NCBI GenBank assembly: GCA_944474755.1 | Contig: OX104114.1 | Span: forward strand, 79,160,623-79,224,622 | Length of the DNA: 64,000 nt | Direction of reading: 5' to 3' | Source: Limnoperna fortunei | Lineage: Eukaryota > Mollusca > Bivalvia > Mytilida > Modiolidae | The notes under the pieces: model-generated | Database searches by the model: none | Told to the model about the DNA's origin: nothing | The model's input: the letters and a program-made list of their open reading frames with translations, nothing else | Shown here: positions 23,640-35,176 of the stretch, piece after piece | How the letters are laid out: each line of letters starts with the position of its first letter | Position numbering within the stretch: the first letter of the stretch is position 1 | Position numbers and translations under genes: made by a program

Positions 23640-25610
23640 TTTTGTTGGAAAACATGACCATCATACAAGCAAATAAATATTGGGAAGTAGTAGCAGTTGA
23701 GCCACATTTGCAATTGGGAGAATGGACATTGTTTGTTATATATACTGAACTCGAAAATGACTTTGCCGAAACTTTTTTGGACGAGGTTCGTGCTCGAGGT
23801 CAGTCCTTTCTCATGTGTAATCTCTTTCGACCGTCTTCGACTTTTCAGACTACTGGCTAAGATTGCAATATGCAATCGAGTTGGCCCATCTTATGAATGA
23901 CAAAATTGTGATTGCCGGCGATCTTAACTTGAACTTACTAGGTGAGACAAATAACAAGCTAAAAGAGCTCAAATCTGTTTGACCTAAAAAATATTATAAA
24001 CAAACCAACAAAAGTTACGGATGCGACCGAAACTCTGCTGGAACCTATTATAATAAGTAATTCATTACACGAACAATATTCGGATGTGTTGATTATACCC
24101 AGGGCAAAAAGCGACCACGACACGATTGCATTTCTCGATGCCCCAATTTCGGTATCTAATTCTTGCGTTTGCGATGTTTGGCTGTATGACAACATAGATA
24201 TTGATATTCTAAATAATCGATAGTCTGAAATGAATTGCGAAAATTTATAGTCAAAAATAGTATTGACGAGATGTGCATAGAATTTGAACATTTCTTTTTG
24301 AATATAGCCAGAACCGCAATACCGACGAAAATCAAAGTACGCACGTATAATAAACCATGGTTTAACAACACTATTCAAAGTAAACGAGAACGACCCCGTA
24401 AAAAACCATTGAAACGCAACTGCAAATACAAAGAAACAAAGTCAACAAGTTAATAACATAAAACAAATGGCGAATGAAAACTTTGAGAGTAATGTTGATA
24501 ATTAAATAATTGAAAACATAAGTAATATTTGAAAATAATGAAAATTTTGGAAAAAATAATAAAGGGACCTAACCCATCCCCCACTTCTTGTTAACTAGTG
24601 AAAGTGATATTCTATATGGTGATTTAGAAAAGTGTAAACTCCAAAAAAACTATTTTGCTTTTGGTTTCGTCACTAAGTGACGATGGAAAAGAAATACCAA
24701 AATTTGATAGCAAAACTATAAATCGTTTAGAAAATATTAAAATTACAGAAAGCGAAATTACCGATATAATTAATATACTTGATCCAAACAAAGCCACAGT
24801 ATCGAAAGATGCCAAATGGTCTTACCATATTAATGATATGATAAAAACGTAACTAAACATCTAAATGTGTTGAGAAAGCTACAATACTGACTCAGTAGAA
24901 TAACATGTTCAATCTTTACGTTTATATTAGACCACTTATCGAATATAGTTGTGAGGTTTCGAAAAAGTGTTGAACTACAAATGCGACGCGACTGGAAGGA
25001 TTGCACATCGAACCAGCCAAAATAATAACTGGATAATAACTGGATTGCTAGTTTTACCAATACCGATTTTTCTTACTATGAAGCTGGCTTATAGCCACTT
25101 AGTGAACAGGAGAAATCGAAGAAAGATTAACTTTCTGTACATAATAAAAAACGGAAATGCACCAAATTATATATTCAAAATCTCGTACCGCCCACTATTC
25201 AGAGTACTACCACTAATCCATTAAGACACGGTACAGATATAACAGTGCCCTTTTTGCCGTTTAACGATTACTGCCGAATCTTTTGTACCATCAACAATTC
25301 GCGAATGGAACAAATTAGATAAGACTATCCGCAAATCGAAATCTGCATCCAAATTTAAATCAGAACTGAGACGAAAAATACCAAATTCTTCAAAATCTCG
25401 TACCGCCCACTATTCAGAGCACTACTACTAATCCATTACAACACGGCACTGATATAAAAGTGCCTATGCCGTTAAACGATTACTGCCGATTGTTTTGTAC
25501 CATCAACAGTTCGCAAATAGAACAAATTAGATAAGTCTATCCGAAAATCGAAATCTGCATCCAAATTTAAATCAGAACTGAGACGAAAAATACCAAATTC
25601 CTTCTCATTA
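23640..25610 (+). pseudogene. internally deleted LINE relic (AP endonuclease plus ORF2 C-terminus, RT core lost)
   Basis: Blocks read in order: VRARGQSFLMCNLFRPSS; YWLRLQYAIELAHLMNDK; IVIAGDLNLNLLGETNNK (GDLN Asp codon at 23920); NLFDLKNIINKPTKVTDATE; RAKSDHDTIAFLDAP (SDH at 24110-24118, the endonuclease catalytic signature); KPWFNNTIQSKRERPRK; SLSDDGKEIPKFDSKTINRL; and ESEITDIINILDPNKAT. At DPNKAT (about 24798) the sequence jumps directly to SKDAKWSYHINDMIKT and VTKHLNVLRKLQY, normally several hundred residues downstream. The RT catalytic region is therefore deleted. The end carries NFLYIIKNGNAPNY, then a 215-bp tandem duplication. Several frameshifts are present. The protein style fits a bivalve CR1/Jockey-type LINE; the clade is not tested. 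Confidence 0.82.
25174..25603. repeat. 215-bp tandem duplication of the LINE 3' end
   Basis: Units start at 25174 and 25389 with TTCAAAATCTCGTACCGCCC and share CACTATTCAGAG, ACGATTACTGCCGA, CATCCAAATTTAAATCAGAA and CTGAGACGAAAAATACCAAA. Both are preceded by ACCAAATT, a short homology that could have primed the duplication. Divergence between units is around 5-8 percent by eye, older than the 90-bp duplication at 18 kb. Confidence 0.88.
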
Positions 25611-25639
25611 TTTATACGGACCCCGCAAGCTTAATATCA

Positions 25640-28600
25640 TAGTCACCCAAGGGCTATTCCCCCACCCCCTCTCCCCATCCACGTCGGTAGATGTTAAAAA
25701 AAATTAACCTAGTTGTGCCCATTTTGACCATTTTTGAAGGGTACTTTTTGTGACTTGCTTGTGATCACCATCAAACTTCGTCTAATGGTTCTTAGCAAAG
25801 CTCAAGAGAATGGTTTTTTCTGTTAGTTTTTGTTTTACTTTTTACTTCAGAGACAAAACCAAATGCATTTTTACATTTATAAAATTTTATCTATTTGATT
25901 AAGACTCGATGTACAATGAGCTATCGGTAATAATACCTATTACTTGTGAAGTTCCCAACAATATTAGCCGGTATTTATAACATCGTCCCTGCGTCTTTTA
26001 TCTTTTTGAATCAGGTCGCTTCACTTACATTCTAATCCACATGGCCCTCCGTTTTTTACCATTTTTATCACATTTTACATCTTCAGACCTCATTGTGCAA
26101 TGTAAATTTGATTTTCCAAAATAAAAATTTACTTTGCCTGAAGGTAACATGTAGTATTACATAATAAACGTAAGGCTTTCTAACACGAACAAAGACATTA
26201 CACAAAAGAAAGAAAAAAATGGTAAAAATATTAATATTTATTACTAAAAAATAAAAAACAAAATATAGTTGATCCATTATCACAAAACGATACTGTAGAT
26301 CCACACTCTGTACACAAATATTTGAGCTACTCATAAAATATATTTTATAATTATGAAAACAAAACGTGTCGAGACGCTTTCAGTATTTACTTTTTTTTTT
26401 GTTGGCACTACATGTACTGATGTCCTGCAAATTTGTATTTATAATTGACATTTGTGTTGGTTTGTTTAGTAAACAAAAATAAATGTAGACAATGACGCCG
26501 TCTCCAAGGTAGTAAATACTCATACCGAACTTAGATTCACAACTTAAAATTACATAATAGACTACCATTACCAAAACAGACACAATCATTGGATTGCCAA
26601 AATGTTTGCTGCATGTCCAAACTAGTCCTAATCTCATAAGAAATACAGAGAATATATACAACGGTATAATAGGAATTATTATAAGTTTTACATACTAAAA
26701 TCATAAATGCACTAAAATACCCAGAAGCTTTGAATACAATATTTTGTGTGCTGGTTGAAATAAAATAGAGTAAATGTTACTATGATCATCCATCATGACT
26801 TTTGTAGAAATTGTCAAAGTTTATATCAAGTAGTATTTGTTGGTCATTATAGAAACGAACGAAAAAAAGCGTCTGTAAAAAGTTTTGTTTCTTAGAATTC
26901 AATAAATAGAAATTCAGGCTAAAAATCAATCAAAAGAGCTAGATAAATACTATATGAAATGTGGATCACTCCTATGAAATGTTTCATGACCTGCAAATTA
27001 CACGTAAAACTATTTTACACTTTCATAATATAAATTATAAAAGTATCTGTTGGCGAATGTAGTCATGTAGTTGTCCATACACAAAGTATATGCTATAACC
27101 GTCTCGGTCTGTACTTATCCATAAATAATATTGGAAGGTCGTGTGAGGTCAATATTTCAGATGTTATGAAGATACTGTCTTTAGAAACGAAAATTTGTCT
27201 ATAACGGGTATGACAAATACATTGTCTAAACTTAAGTATAGCGTTTAGATTCATAATCATTAGAAATTTCGATAGCTGCATTGACCAGGGCTTCCGAGTG
27301 AAAGCCGAATTAACACCTACGAGCAATCGGTCGTATTGTATGTTGTAGCTCAACCAGAACTAAGCCTTACTATTGCCATTCTTTAACACACAATTTGCAT
27401 CAAAGTTCTTTCTTGCGTGTTTTGATTGGATGCCGTAAATAGTTTGGGAAAGTGTGCATGAAATGTGAGGTTTAAGCAATTACTGATTGATACTGCTCGA
27501 ATCATCAAAGGCTTACCCAGTTGTACTTTAAAAATTTCATCATACACAACTTATATTTATGCGGAGGTGGTTGGGAGGTTTTGGTTAAGCATAAGATACT
27601 ACTCGAATCTTCTTATGCTTACTAAGTTGACTAAATCAATCAGACACAAAATTTATATTTTTATTTAAGCATAGAAAACACAGGAAGCTACAAATAATTA
27701 ATTTATAGTGTTATATCTTTGAGGCATAATTATACCAACAATATAAAACATGTTCGTATAGCCTGTGCATAATCGTCATAATACTGTGATTATCAGTGTC
27801 ACAAGTGTCTCGTCCTTTTACATATTTTAGCAAATAAATATGGGTAAATGAAGCCAGTCTAAATGTACAAATCAACCGAAATTCCGATTATTATTCTTAT
27901 TGGTGCGATTTAAATATTCTTTACTAATTAATATGATAGTATTTTCATCTGCAAGTTTATGGTAATACTAATTTTATAATCTACTGAAATATGTTTTGAA
28001 ATTAAGTGACATTGTCAACACAATCCTTATAATATTTTACAAAGACATATACTGCTCGAATCATCAAAGGCTTTCTTAGTTGTATTAATAAAGACACCAT
28101 AAAGACTTTGATAAACAGTCTCCCTCGGTTTTTTTCTACCCTCGAAAATCCAATAGCGACTTATATCAAAGTCCATAATTGTATAGTATCAAGTGTCAAT
28201 AATAAATATTTCCATGCCTTGGTCAACTAATTGAGAAACTAAAATTTACTGCTGTCGTAAATAAAGAAAGGTTATTACGCACTTCCTACCAAAGGAAAAT
28301 ATCTCTGTCTGTTAACCGCAATAAATGTAGCACAAAAGATTGAACTAAGTTTGGTTTAAATGAGGACACGAGGACTGGAGCATCAAACCTAAAAATTAGT
28401 TCCTGATTTGTAAATGAGAGGTGGGAGTGCATATAACCGTTTAAATCTGAAGATTGTCTAGAAAAATTACATTAAGTTTCTGCGTATAGAATTTTTGCCA
28501 ACACTTCTTAATATCTTGTCAACAATAAGGTTGGAAGTTCGAATCCAACTTCAGACGCAGTGTGTTTGGCTTCAAAATTTTTTGACGAGGATTTCCATTT

Positions 28601-30140
28601 TCCTGAAAGGCTCTGTGTTCCTATACACTAGGATGTCTGGCTCCCTCTTTAATTTTGAAAGATTTGTATTTCCCATTTATGGTATTTAATGCAGACAATA
28701 TTATGGGAAATATTAGTGGCCTATATGTTTATATTTTGTCAAGTAGAATTCAGGCGTGTATATAAGGTTTATAATCTGCTACAAACCTATAAACGTTTTT
28801 GTCAAATTTATTTTGTAGACAGAACTAAGGAATCATATCCTGTCCGTTGTGTCCACATGGGCTCAATAGTTACCACAGAAATCATATTGGTGGTAATGAT
28901 AAACATGGGCACAAAAAACATCTGTGTTTCCTATAATAATTTGGATGTTACTTTAAATTCTAAAACACTGTAAAATAACTGACAAATAAAGAGATTGTTT
29001 AGACAGTGGAAGCTGTTGACAAAGAAGATGCCATGGCAAAGATATTAACCTCTTAGAATAGTACCTATATAAGTTTTGTGGCCAACCAACTCTTCAGAGG
29101 CCACAATTCAGAATTTTTATACCGGATATAAAGCAATTCGCTAAAAGGGTGTCTAGCAAAAACAAGATGCTTACCCTGTCAACGTACCTGCTCTCCCTAC
29201 TACCTTGGAGTTAGTGCTATGGGTTATATCTTGTCCCCTTTATTATGGACATAAGCTTATAAAAATTCACTGATGTTCTAATACTTCTTCTTAAAAATTT
29301 CCGCACCACCGAGTTGTAAATTGAAATTGTAGTACATATGTCACTGCTGAACTTCATTCACTATAATCGCTGTTTAAATTCAAACTTTTATTGAAATTTA
29401 TGAGCGATCGTAATTGGCTGTAGTGTTCTAGTCTGACTTTTATTCTGGCCAGTGCAGCTTATCAGCTTGTTAAAACATATAGTCCACTCATTTCTTCTCT
29501 TGATAAAGGACAAAGGTCAAGTTTGTATTGTGGGAAAATCCATGTGGAATGCTTCTATTTGCCAATGTACACAAGTTGTACCAAGGTACTTTAACAAAAA
29601 ACTTTACGAGAAATTAAAACATAGAGCATTCGTTTTGACATATTCAATTGCTCGTATATCTGAATGATCATTGATGGTCATTTTTACGTATTGTGTGTAA
29701 ACATTGCAAATTGCTACATCTACTAGTATTTTTCAATAGGTCCTTTTTTCATGTACCGTTGTAAACGTCATCTTCGATATCTGATCGTTACCTAATTTAG
29801 AGAATTAATAGAGGTCTATCATGTGATCAATTTGTAGATCAAGTATCATCTTTGTGTCAATTTAAATACTAACCGAATCTCTTCATTTTGGACATTTGAA
29901 AACACCTTTTCATTAACCGCTTATCGACGATGTCCTGATCAAGGTAAGCAACGGTGTGCTCCTGGTAGCCTCTTATTTGTGATTGCCTTCATAGTGATTA
30001 GACTAGGAATCCATTTGCAAGTAAAGCATCCAAAAATCAAATTTTATTTCGGTTAGATACTTATAGGGTAATCATTTGCGCAGAAAGAATATGACCACGA
30101 ATGCCGTATAACGAATCAGATTAAACATTTGCGTGGAACT
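25640..30140. other. no gene seen; minor repeated phrase at 27.5-28.1 kb
   Basis: The phrase TACTGCTCGAATCATCAAAG with a CTTAGTTGTA-type end recurs at 27488, about 27597 (diverged) and 28048. Frames at 26083-26661 (-), 28495-28689 and 28689-28973 (+) have no recognisable domain. A short hairpin GTGGCC...GGCCAC lies at 29078-29104. Confidence 0.45.
28337..28384. repeat. copy 3 of the GGACACGAGGAC repeat (shortened)
   Basis: TTGAACTAAGTTTGG, then AATGAGGACACGAGGACTGG. The middle part present in copies 1 and 2 is missing. Confidence 0.45.
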
Positions 30141-30738
30141 TGGTGGCGAATAGGGGAGACTCTCTTGTTGGGGGATTGTCAGGTCATAATACGAAAAGCC
30201 AGGCAGCGGACAACAGTTGGCAACGTGGTTGGAGAATGCCACGCTCCTTTAACGATAAAGACCCATTTTGTTCATGTCTTAAAAGAGTAGGCTCGTTGTA
30301 GCCGCTACAAAAGGATAAATTCTCAGCACCTACTTAATTCTCCATACTTTTCCGGTGGCAGTCAAAATTTTAGTGTAAACATATTTATTCTAAGAGAGTC
30401 ATCATTAATACTGTAACAACATTCTTCATACAAGAGAAGGATTCAGAAACAAGCAATGAGTGCTTGTTAATCTGTCTCCTTAATACATAGTATAAATACA
30501 CGATATTATTAACAACAAAATGCACATGCTTTTGTTTAATAATACAATGGATAACTTTTTTAAAATATACTGGTAGAAGAATTAGTGTGTACAATGATAG
30601 AAAATAAAGAAAGACTACATGAAAACAGTTAAACAGGATACATTAATGTTAGGAAAACTTTGGTTACATGTAATCGTCATGAATATAGCTGACATACTGC
30701 TCTTTGGGCGTAAAGTAAACTTCTTATCAATCAATTTT
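30141..30738 (+). mobile_element. family B SINE interrupted by about 290 bp of other sequence
   Basis: The 5'/central part lies at 30141-30374 (GGTGGCGAATAGGGGAGAC, AATGCCACGCTCC, GTAGGCTCGTTGTAGCCGCT, GGTGGCAGTCAAAATTTTAG). The matching tail (ATGAATATAGCTGACATACT, GGGCGTAAAG, ATCAATCAATT) resumes at about 30672. The intervening AT-rich sequence is not part of the reference element, so this is either an insertion or two fragments that happen to be adjacent. Confidence 0.6.
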
Positions 30739-31599
30739 TTTTTTGCAAGCTGGGTTGGCTCATGCCTATATTTAAAGACAGTGTCATGAGAAAATTTATG
30801 CATTGAGTCAACTCATAACTTACCTAAATTTATAGACAGCGTCTTCGGGAAATGTCTGCACTGAGTAAACTCGTAATTGCAATCAACAGATATTGTTATT
30901 GAGAAATGTATGGTTATTTTGTCAGAATAAAAATGGTCTTGGAAGTGTGCGAGATACATAAGACGTCTTACTACGAAATAAGTAACAAATATATTCCATC
31001 ATATGCATGTCTACTCATCTGAGGACTCTTGTTTAGTGACAATCCGATATACGTTCATATTTCCACATAGATAAATCAAAGTTCATTTCTTTTGGAATGA
31101 ATCAAATATAAGTTGATCCTATACCGATAATAAAATTGTTTTCGAAAGTTTCTCAATGTTGAATGTTGATTGTTTAGGTTAAAATGACCTTGTTCCTTGT
31201 TCTCTGATTACATTGACATGGGTTATGAACATTATAATAAGATGCAATTGATACGATGATACGTTGAAAACCATGATATTTTACCTGTTGATGGAGCTGT
31301 TGATTAACCTTCTCCAGTTGAAATTGGATCCAGTGGCTAATAACATTTACCCTCCGTTTTCTAGTTTTCTATCCCTCACAGTGTCTTTCACATTTCTTGC
31401 AATCAAGAATGCTATTGTCTTCATGAACGTTTTACTTGTGAAAAAACAGTTACAATCTGAACTCAACCCTCCAAATGTTTCTTGAAAGATCCCGTATCTT
31501 TTGAACTTTATCTTTTTAATTTTTCAAAATGCAAATCATGTATTTTAACAGGTGTAATGAAATGGTCCATTAAATCATTGATTTTATTACAGATAACTC

Positions 31600-32945
31600 T
31601 ACAGTGCCGGTTCATTTGATTTTACTTCCTGTCAAAGGAGCACAGTAACTCTCTATAAGTGCACAGCAATTCTAACAACTTGAACCTTTTCTAACGTTTT
31701 CCACTCGAATTTTGTGGTTAACACATCTGCAACGATAAAGTGTAAGAGGACGAGCTTTGAAGCTTAAATTCATCAAAACATAAAAATATGACTGTGCCAA
31801 TATTGAACCGTGCTACTCGAAATATCGTAATCGATCGTCTCCAGACCGCAGTATCCCAAGAGAGATTGCACGAAAACGTAAACCAGAGCACAATTTCTCG
31901 GTTGTGGAATAGATTCCAGCATATTGACTCTACCAATGACCTCTCAGGAACTGGGCGACCTCGCATAAAGACAACCACTGCAGGCGGAAGACCTAGAATA
32001 AGAAGAATCAGTTCGCAAACAGTCTTGGCTTTGACAATATGGCACTAGATCCAGAATAACGTATTTTTTGTTTTCGAAGTTTAGACACCGTTATACAAGC
32101 GAAAAAAAAGACTCCGATGGTGCAACAGATTGACGGACTTGACATTTCGCTAATGGCGTAGAATTTTGTTCAGCGACGAGTCTCCTTTTCTGCTACAGAA
32201 ACGTGATGGGAGAATCCGTTAATACCGTCGCAAGAATGAACATTTCTCCCCCTCCAGTGTCCAGAAAGGGGATAGTTTCGGCGGAGGTAGCGTCATGATA
32301 TTGGTGGCGATCTATAATGACCTTAAAATAATACATGTCCCAGGCAATTAATGGCTCAAAGGTACAGAGACGACATTGTCCAATCTTACCAAATACGAGT
32401 AATTGACCGATAGAGGGAGTTGTCTAAACATGACAGTTTTAGGCCTCACAAAGTGCGCTTAACAAGGAACTATATTGAGAACAACAAAATAAATTTGCTA
32501 TCATGGCTTTCCAAATCACTGGATTTGAATCCGATCGAACACTTTTGTGGCCAGCTGCATTAGCGTATGCGCCATTGTCAATTTCCGCCTTAAACCCTCG
32601 ACCGGCTCCGTAAATATTGCAACAGGAACGGCGTACAATATCACATAATAATGTAAGCACATTTATTGACTCTATGTCAAGGAGACATAGAGAAGTGTTG
32701 GCAGCTCTTGATAATGCTCATATATGGTATTAATTTAAACGTGACCGGACTGGGATAAATTTACTTATTCACCAATCTCTAAGGAATGGACTAAGTTTTC
32801 TTCAGTTGAAACTATTGTATTGGATATCTCTATTTGTTGTTGCAAAATCTCATTTCATCATACTTTTACTAAAAAAACTTACAAAATTCATTTTGTGCAG
32901 ACTATATATGGAATTTTCAAGAAGTAAACGGGAACAAAAAAATAA
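31600..32945 (+). pseudogene. Tc1-like DD34E transposase relic, distinct from the 12.6-kb copy
   Basis: The N-terminal frame at 31788-32048 gives a paired helix-turn-helix region with NQSTISRLWNRFQ and GTGRPRIKTT, typical of Tc1-like transposases. After frameshifts come FSDESPFLLQKRDGRIR (first Asp, about 32170-32220) and FGGGSVMILVAI. One unbroken frame then runs from KHDSFRPH to LDLNPIEHF. The Asp codon is at 32432-32434 and the Glu codon at 32537-32539, with 34 residues between them, so this was a DD34E enzyme. Several stops and shifts make it dead. Possible terminal repeats are GTTCATTTGATTTTACTTCC (about 31610) and the complement of CAAGAAGTAAACGGGAAC (about 32915); their similarity is only partial. 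Confidence 0.8.
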
Positions 32946-32987
32946 CACAACCCATAACAACATAACATAGTTTTTACGACACTTACA

Positions 32988-33248
32988 GGGGCCTCGGTGG
33001 CCGAGTGGTCAAGGTAGTTCGTCTACTATTGATCACGTGGTCTGTCAACACTGAGATTGCGGGTTCGATTCTCACTGCAGGCAGGGTGTATTCAACTCCA
33101 ATCCTAATTGACAAGGATTGCCAGTTCCTACCGCAGGTCGGGGGTTTTCTACGGGTACTCCGGCTTCCTCCCCAATAAAAACTGGACGCTATGATATAGC
33201 TGAAAAATTGCTGAAAGTGGCGTTAAACACCATCAAACAAACAAACAA
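32988..33248 (+). mobile_element. tRNA-headed SINE (family A) with 12-bp target-site duplication
   Basis: The head reads GGGGCCTCGGTGGCCGAGTG (A box TGGCCGAGTGG), with a B box GGGTTCGATTC about 70 bp on. The body follows, then the tail block GATATAGCTGAAAAATTGCT, GGCGTTAAACACC and a (CAAA)n end. Flanks are ACGACACTTACA (32976-32987) and ACGACAGTTACA (33249-33260), a 12-bp duplication with one mismatch. This makes it a complete retroposed copy of about 261 bp. The head is Leu/Ser-like in A-box form. Family A is a mollusc-type tRNA SINE; I recall similar elements described as V-SINE/RUDI, not checked. Confidence 0.88.
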
Positions 33249-33326
33249 ACGACAGTTACACGCTGTGTATGCTTACTTGCATATGTTGAGTAACTCATGT
33301 GGAAAAAGACTAGTCATTATTGTATA

Positions 33327-34021
33327 TTGATTAAATTTTTGCTTTACGTCCTGCGAGAAGTATTTAGTTATATTCCAGACGAGAACAAGTTAACAAACAA
33401 TACATCAATTCGAAAATGATGGACCTAATGGCAAAATTTTGACGTCCACTGGAATAGTATGGGGAGGGTGGAAAATGCAGCTTTTTGTAGCGGCGAAAAC
33501 GAGCCTACTCTTATCGAATCTTCAAACGGGGTGTCTTAATCGTGCATGGAGCTTGGCACTCTCCAAACACGTTATCCACTGCGGTCTGCGGTCAGGCTTT
33601 CTGTATTATAACCTTACAACACCCCCTGTCAAGTAATACCGAGTTTACCAATAAATTTCTTACTTACCTCAGATATCGTGCGTTCAATCCAGTTGGTGCA
33701 TATTGGCTGTCCTGACTAACAACTAGCCAACCCAACACCCGTGCAACCAAGTATATATACTGACCACTAGAAACCTGTTTAACAAGTTTACGATTCTGAA
33801 TATAGGTTCGGTGTGTTCGACTGAGATTAAAGCCTTGTTTACCGCAGCTATTCTTATAATTAATGAACATATATACACATTATGTAAACAAATTCCATGC
33901 TGTGAAATAGGTTCGTGACACTTCTCCCTCCCCCTTTTCCTACAAGATGGCATTCCCTATCCGCCACCTGGGGATGAGCTGGGCACTCTGGAGTCTAGCA
34001 CTGAACCCTCACAGTATGGTA
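33327..34021 (-). mobile_element. family B SINE, minus orientation, split by a nested LTR-like insertion
   Basis: On the reverse strand the head is at 33945-34021 (CCAGGTGGCGGATAGGGAAT and the GCTCAGC/CCCAG block). The central part follows at 33425-33626 (GTGCCAAGCTCC, GAGTAGGCTCGTTTTCGCCG, CCAGTGGACGTCAAAATTTT). The tail lies at 33327-33420 (TTGTTTGTTAACTTGTTC, AATATAACTAAATACTTCTC, AGGACGTAAAGC). The two body halves are separated by the 294-bp block at 33627-33920. Confidence 0.68.
33627..33920. mobile_element. probable solo LTR nested in a family B SINE
   Basis: The 294-bp block starts TGTCAAG and ends CGTGACA, giving the TG...CA termini and 5-bp inverted ends (TGTCA/TGACA) expected of an LTR. 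A palindromic TATATATA lies near the middle (about 33752-33759). The minus strand carries a good splice-donor-like GAGGTAAGTAAG near its 3' end. It breaks the continuity of a recognisable SINE, so it is an insertion. A clean 5-bp target-site duplication is not visible (CCCCC on one side, CTTCT on the other) and no internal gag/pol is present. Orientation is undecided. Confidence 0.48.
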
Positions 34022-34986
34022 CCCGCCTAATTATATAGAGAGTTTAGTAAAATATTTCTTGCTACAGTCATGCTTGGTGTCTGGCAAAGCATTATGTTTG
34101 GTAAAAAAGATTGTACTAAATTTCGTCATGATAGGATAAGTTCAAGAGGTGTTGATCAGTCAAAACGGCTTATGGAAATTTAAAATATTTTACATGACTG
34201 TAATTTGGATTTAATGTAAAACTCTCAGCATGCTGATAAATCAAATCCAGTTAAGAATACATTAAGAGATAGATTTATCCCGGATTCGAATGTGAATGAA
34301 ATGCCTTATTAAAGAATGTACATGTGTAAAATGACTGTGAAAGTATTCGTTTCAATGTGTCGGAATAATTCTGAATTATTTTATAGGTCAGAGATTTGAA
34401 GTCTGTAACAACACTGAATTTGTTGAGGATTTTTATCAATACTGAACTTTGATGAAAGGTTAAAATGACGGACCAATATATACTGACAATTATCCGAGAA
34501 CATGTCAATTTAAATTATGATTTCGTTACGAAAACTATATTTAAAAGCAGTATGTTATAAATAAAAATGTCTAAATCTGTTTGAAAATGCAATTGAAAAT
34601 ATGGAAGAAAAATAATTATCTTTATATATAATAAAAAGTCACAAAAGATATGGATTTTTATTTAATTAAAGGTATAAACATGTTAATGTAAAAACTATTA
34701 AAAAAAAATATGCAAGTTATAGATAGATACTTATAATGTGATTAAAAAACAAAATTTGTATACGAAGTCCATAAAGCTAACATTAAAGAGTAAAAATGAA
34801 ATTTTGAAAAATGTATTTAATATATAATAAAACAATAAAAAAATAATGCAGTAACATTGGAATAAATGTCATTAGTAGTTTATATAATTTAGAAAACAAA
34901 TTACAAGTTAATTTTTTAATTGTTTTGCCAAAATGATAGCTCTTCTTGCTACATTTTAAATTCTGAAATATCATTTGTACTTTATA

Positions 34987-35051
34987 TATCGCCTGAATAT
35001 AGCTGAAATATTGCTGCTCGGGCGTTAAACACCATTAATCAATCAATCAAT
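34987..35051 (+). mobile_element. tail-only fragment of family B SINE
   Basis: CGCCTGAATATAGCTGAAAT, GGGCGTTAAACACC and an AATC repeat. The GGCGTTAAACACC wording is shared with the family A tail, so this piece is intermediate between the two tails. Confidence 0.65.
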
Positions 35052-35090
35052 TTATGCACATGAATATCATGAATGTTAGTTTGATGTTTG

Positions 35091-35176
35091 GTATACATCA
35101 TCCTCACAAGTCAGGGTTTCTGTGTCCACAAAAACACATGTGGACACAGAAATCCTGATTGTAAGGATGGGTATAC
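35091..35176. repeat. 86-bp hairpin (about 38-bp arms)
   Basis: Left arm GTATACATCATCCTCACAAG then TCAGGGTTTCTGTGTCCACA; right arm TGTGGACACAGAAATCCTGA then TTGTAAGGATGGGTATAC. There are few mismatches and a loop of under 10 nt. It lies just after a SINE tail. It could be a MITE or a small RNA hairpin; no evidence of transcription exists. Confidence 0.7.

Noticed and set aside
23959..24378. 139-codon minus-strand open frame, the longest in the window
   Set aside because: It is the complement of the LINE endonuclease region, which reads as a known protein in the + direction; the minus frame is a shadow.
24156..24453. small frames around 24.2-24.45 kb as separate genes
   Set aside because: The + frame is the LINE segment with KPWFNNTIQSK; the others are antisense.
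28540..28570. T-arm-like AGTTCGAATCCAACTTC suggesting a tRNA gene
   Set aside because: No acceptor stem, D-arm or A box at the proper distance; the match is a chance hairpin.
31264..31485. 73-codon + frame beginning MKTMIFYLLMELLINLLQL as a secreted peptide gene
   Set aside because: The signal-peptide-like start is typical of AT-rich random frames; no mature domain or splice evidence.
32988..33080. tRNA gene call at the start of the SINE
   Set aside because: A and B boxes are present but the cloverleaf stems do not pair and the element has a SINE body, tail and target-site duplication.
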